In this document: in pieces, positions 62,030 through 64,000 of the stretch | Numbering within the stretch: position 1 is the first letter of the stretch | How the letters are laid out: every line of letters begins with the position of its first letter | NCBI RefSeq assembly: GCF_014204325.1 | Contig: NZ_JACHKT010000012.1 | Location: 1-64,000 of the forward strand | DNA from: Arcicella rosea | GTDB taxonomy: Bacteria > Bacteroidota > Bacteroidia > Cytophagales > Spirosomataceae | Length of the DNA stretch: 64,000 nucleotides | Reading direction: 5' to 3' | Made by a program: the position numbers and the translations under genes | The notes under the pieces: generated by a model | What the model was told of the DNA's origin: nothing | Databases searched by the model: none | The model's input: the letters and a program-made list of their open reading frames with translations, nothing else

Positions 62030-63154
62030 ATGAAATTCGTCGTATCCTCATCAGTTTTATTGAAACAACTCTCGACAGTTAATGGCGTTATTGCTAATAA
62101 TCCGATTGTACCTATTTTGGAAAACTTCTTGTTCCAAATTGATCAAACTCAACTGACTGTTACTGCTTCTGATTTACAGACCGTAATGATTACGACATTG
62201 GCAGTAGAATCTTCAGATACTGGAGCAATCGCTATTCCTGCTCGTTTATTATTGGATACTCTTAGAGGCTTGCCAGACCAACCAATTACTTTTAAAGTTG
62301 ATAGAGATACTTTTGGCACTGAAATCATCACTGAAAATGGTCGTTATAAACTTTCAGGCGAAAACCCAATTGATTTCCCGAAAGTACCACAAGTAACAAA
62401 AAGTTTATCGGTACAAATTTCTGCTGATATATTAGGTGCGGCAATTGCTAACACTATTTTTGCTGTTTCAAATGACGATTTACGTCCTGCCATGACAGGT
62501 GTTTATGTTCAATTATCACCAGAATATACCAATTTCGTTGCGACTGACGGACACCGTTTGATTCGCTATAAAAGAAGTGATGTAAAATCAGAATATGATT
62601 CTACGATGATTATTCCTCGTAAAGCATTGAATTTATTGAAATCTTCATTGCCTTCTGATGACACAACAGTTACTTCTGATTTCAGTTCATCAAATGCGTT
62701 TTTCAGTTTCAATAACATCAGAATGATTTGCCGATTAATCGACGAACGTTTCCCTGATTATGAAAATGCAATTCCTCAAAATAACCCAAATGTATTAACA
62801 ATCAATCGTTCAGAGTTTTTGGGTTCATTGAAACGTATTTCTATTTATTCAAATAAAACCACGCATCAAATTCGTTTAAAATTAGCTAAGAACGATTTAG
62901 TAATTTCAGCTGAAGACTTAGATTATTCTAATGAAGCGAATGAAAGATTAATGTGTGACTATGATGGCGATGAAATGGAAATCGGTTTCAATGCTAAATT
63001 CATGGTTGAAATGTTAAGTAACCTTACTTCAAACATGATTTCATTAGAAATGTCACAACCTAATCGTGCTGGTTTAATTATTCCTGCTGATAAAAAAGCG
63101 GACGAAGATATTTTAATGCTTGTTATGCCAGTAATGCTAAATACTTATGCTTAA
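62030..63154 (+). CDS. dnaN: DNA polymerase III sliding clamp
   Basis: 374-residue beta clamp, the normal length, with three clamp domains: MKFVVSSSVLLKQLSTVNGV at the N terminus, a middle domain with AMTGVYVQLSPEYTNFVATD (including the ATDGHRL motif), and a C-terminal domain ending in ILMLVMPVML. It confers processivity on the replicative polymerase. Not adjacent to dnaA here. Own terminator downstream. Secure. Confidence 0.98.
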   Translation: MKFVVSSSVLLKQLSTVNGVIANNPIVPILENFLFQIDQTQLTVTASDLQTVMITTLAVESSDTGAIAIPARLLLDTLRGLPDQPITFKVDRDTFGTEIITENGRYKLSGENPIDFPKVPQVTKSLSVQISADILGAAIANTIFAVSNDDLRPAMTGVYVQLSPEYTNFVATDGHRLIRYKRSDVKSEYDSTMIIPRKALNLLKSSLPSDDTTVTSDFSSSNAFFSFNNIRMICRLIDERFPDYENAIPQNNPNVLTINRSEFLGSLKRISIYSNKTTHQIRLKLAKNDLVISAEDLDYSNEANERLMCDYDGDEMEIGFNAKFMVEMLSNLTSNMISLEMSQPNRAGLIIPADKKADEDILMLVMPVMLNTYA

Positions 63155-63180
63155 TTGACATTTAACATATCCATATTGGG

Positions 63181-63213
63181 GGCGTAAGAGTATTATATTC
63201 TTACGCCTTTTTT
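63181..63213 (+). terminator. Intrinsic terminator of dnaN
   Basis: GGCGTAAGA (63181-63189) pairs with TCTTACGCC (63199-63207), followed by TTTTTT. Located 26 bases after the stop. Confidence 0.88.
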
Positions 63214-63342
63214 AATTTAAAATGTTAATGATTGTTAATCTAAAACTTTAGTGTTGCTTTCCTCGTTTAAGATTTACTCATCAATTAAACTATTTTCATC
63301 AAATTAAACGTTTTTGTATCAAACTTAATCAATCTTAAGAAA

Positions 63343-63795
63343 ATGTTAAAAACTAGAATTTTATCTGCTTTATTAATCCTTTTTACAATCAGTGTAAATG
63401 CTAAAAATGAGCCTGCCAAAAATACAAACGCAACAGGCATTCAATTTTTTAAAGGTACTTTTCAACAAGCTTTAGCAAAAGCTAAAAAAGAAAATAAAAT
63501 GATTATGATGGATTGTTACACTACTTGGTGTGGTCCATGCAAAATCTTGAAAAATCAAGTATTCACAGATAAAGCATTGGGAGATTACATGAACCAAAAA
63601 TATGTTTGTGTGGCAATGGATTATGAAAATGGAGAAGGCCCGGCAGTAGCTCAAAAATATCCAGTGGATGCTTATCCATCAATTTATTTTATGGATAACA
63701 ATGGTAAAGTAAAAACGATTATGGTTGGTGTGCCAAACCCTATTCCAAATGCAGCGAATGTCATTCTAGCACAAGCCAAGAAGTTTGTAAAGTAA
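63343..63795 (+). CDS. Exported thioredoxin-like protein
   Basis: 150-residue protein with a signal peptide (about 1-20, ending VNAK) and a thioredoxin-fold domain. Active site CGPC is in MDCYTTWCGPCKILKNQVF (Cys at about 64 and 67), followed by YPVDAYPSIYFMDNNGKV with the cis-Pro-type AYPS. This resembles the thioredoxin_7-type exported oxidoreductases of Bacteroidota. It should work in the periplasm as a disulfide reductase or in cytochrome or envelope maturation. Partners are not indicated by context. Ends at a strong bidirectional terminator. Confidence 0.9.
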   Translation: MLKTRILSALLILFTISVNAKNEPAKNTNATGIQFFKGTFQQALAKAKKENKMIMMDCYTTWCGPCKILKNQVFTDKALGDYMNQKYVCVAMDYENGEGPAVAQKYPVDAYPSIYFMDNNGKVKTIMVGVPNPIPNAANVILAQAKKFVK

Positions 63796-63808
63796 TTTTA
63801 TTACACAT

Positions 63809-63852
63809 AAAAAATCCGTGAATTTGTTTCGTACAAGTTCACGGATTTTTTT
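63809..63852. terminator. Bidirectional terminator
   Basis: AAAAAATCCGTGAA (63809-63822) pairs with TTCACGGATTTTTT (63838-63851). It is placed between the convergent thioredoxin and TerC-like genes, so it serves both. Confidence 0.9.
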
Positions 63853-63871
63853 ATTCTATCTAACAAAAAAC

Positions 63872-64000
63872 TTATTTAGAAATCTCTTGTTTTGTTCTCA
63901 TTTTAATATTCAGTACTTCAACTAATAGAGAGAATGCAATAGCAAAGTATAAATATCCTTTTGGCACTTCACCAATCTCTGAACCAAAGAAAGAAAAGTC
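63872..64000 (-). CDS. TerC-family membrane protein, 3' end only
   Basis: The last 43 codons of a gene continuing beyond the right edge, stop TAA at 63872-63874. The text EVPKGYLYFAIAFSLLVEVL then NIKMRTK is typical of the C terminus of TerC/Alx-type integral membrane proteins, which are implicated in metal ion (manganese) export or tellurite resistance. The rest, including the conserved acidic helix residues, lies outside the window. Confidence 0.8.
   Translation of the reverse strand, partial: DFSFFGSEIGEVPKGYLYFAIAFSLLVEVLNIKMRTKQEISK

Noticed and set aside
1-64000. tRNA, rRNA, riboswitch and tmRNA genes
   Set aside because: Intergenic regions were read on both strands for cloverleaf-like T-loop text and conserved rRNA segments; none was recognised. 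A covariance-model scan was not possible here.

Overview
The window reads as an AT-rich chromosome segment from a member of the Bacteroidota, most likely order Cytophagales. The basis is a SusC/SusD pair, a second TonB receptor paired with a DUF4249 lipoprotein, gliding and type IX secretion genes (gldG, porT), a long SecA without a C-terminal zinc motif, dimeric glycyl-tRNA synthetase, few Shine-Dalgarno sequences, and several start regions carrying a TAnnTTTG -7 box. Genus cannot be fixed from the sequence alone. No tRNA or rRNA gene, CRISPR array or transposase was recognised.

Layout. 1-5.0 kb (minus): tyrS; a five-gene signalling cluster (Cys/Pro-tailed small protein, 7-TM protein, 47-residue membrane peptide, sensorless histidine kinase, NarL-type regulator); ribE. 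5.1-8.2 kb: DUF1684 protein, acyl-CoA dehydrogenase with a palindromic operator candidate, two small membrane proteins. 8.2-12.1 kb (minus): lipoprotein/TonB receptor/DUF4249 operon, headed by a frameshifted LuxR remnant. 12.3-14.3 kb: DoxX-like protein, then ubiE overlapping porT. 14.4-26.6 kb (minus): a Sus-type nutrient locus with SusC, SusD, a lipoprotein, a GH97-like remnant and two giant FG-GAP/ASPIC lipoproteins; one of these has a GC-rich palindromic element inside its signal-peptide region. 27-33 kb (plus): YdiJ-like FAD/Fe-S oxidase and a Tat-exported phospholipase C, each followed by modular palindromic repeats.

33.1-35.1 kb is the clearest accessory islet: an AT-rich 388-residue gene of unknown function lies between two direct 215-bp repeats that differ at only five positions, all transitions. 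35-45.8 kb: a polytopic membrane protein, a PQQ-type propeller protein with an octamer microsatellite upstream, membrane-anchored AraC regulator, arsR plus CX5R phosphatase, acyltransferase, M1 peptidase, NUDIX protein, and a small membrane-anchored protein. 46-56 kb: secA, acyl-ACP desaturase, a translationally coupled vapB-vapC-heptosyltransferase-aguB string, glyS, YitT protein. 56-59.2 kb (minus): a surface-sugar cluster (FdtB/QdtB-like aminotransferase, GT2, methyltransferase) whose expected 3,4-ketoisomerase survives only as an internally deleted remnant. 59.5-64 kb: LytTR protein, gldG, dnaN, thioredoxin-like protein, and the 3' end of a TerC-family gene.

Most genes are housekeeping or envelope and nutrient functions. 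The unusual content is repeat biology (at least six distinct repeat types) and gene decay (three remnants), plus the repeat-flanked orphan gene.
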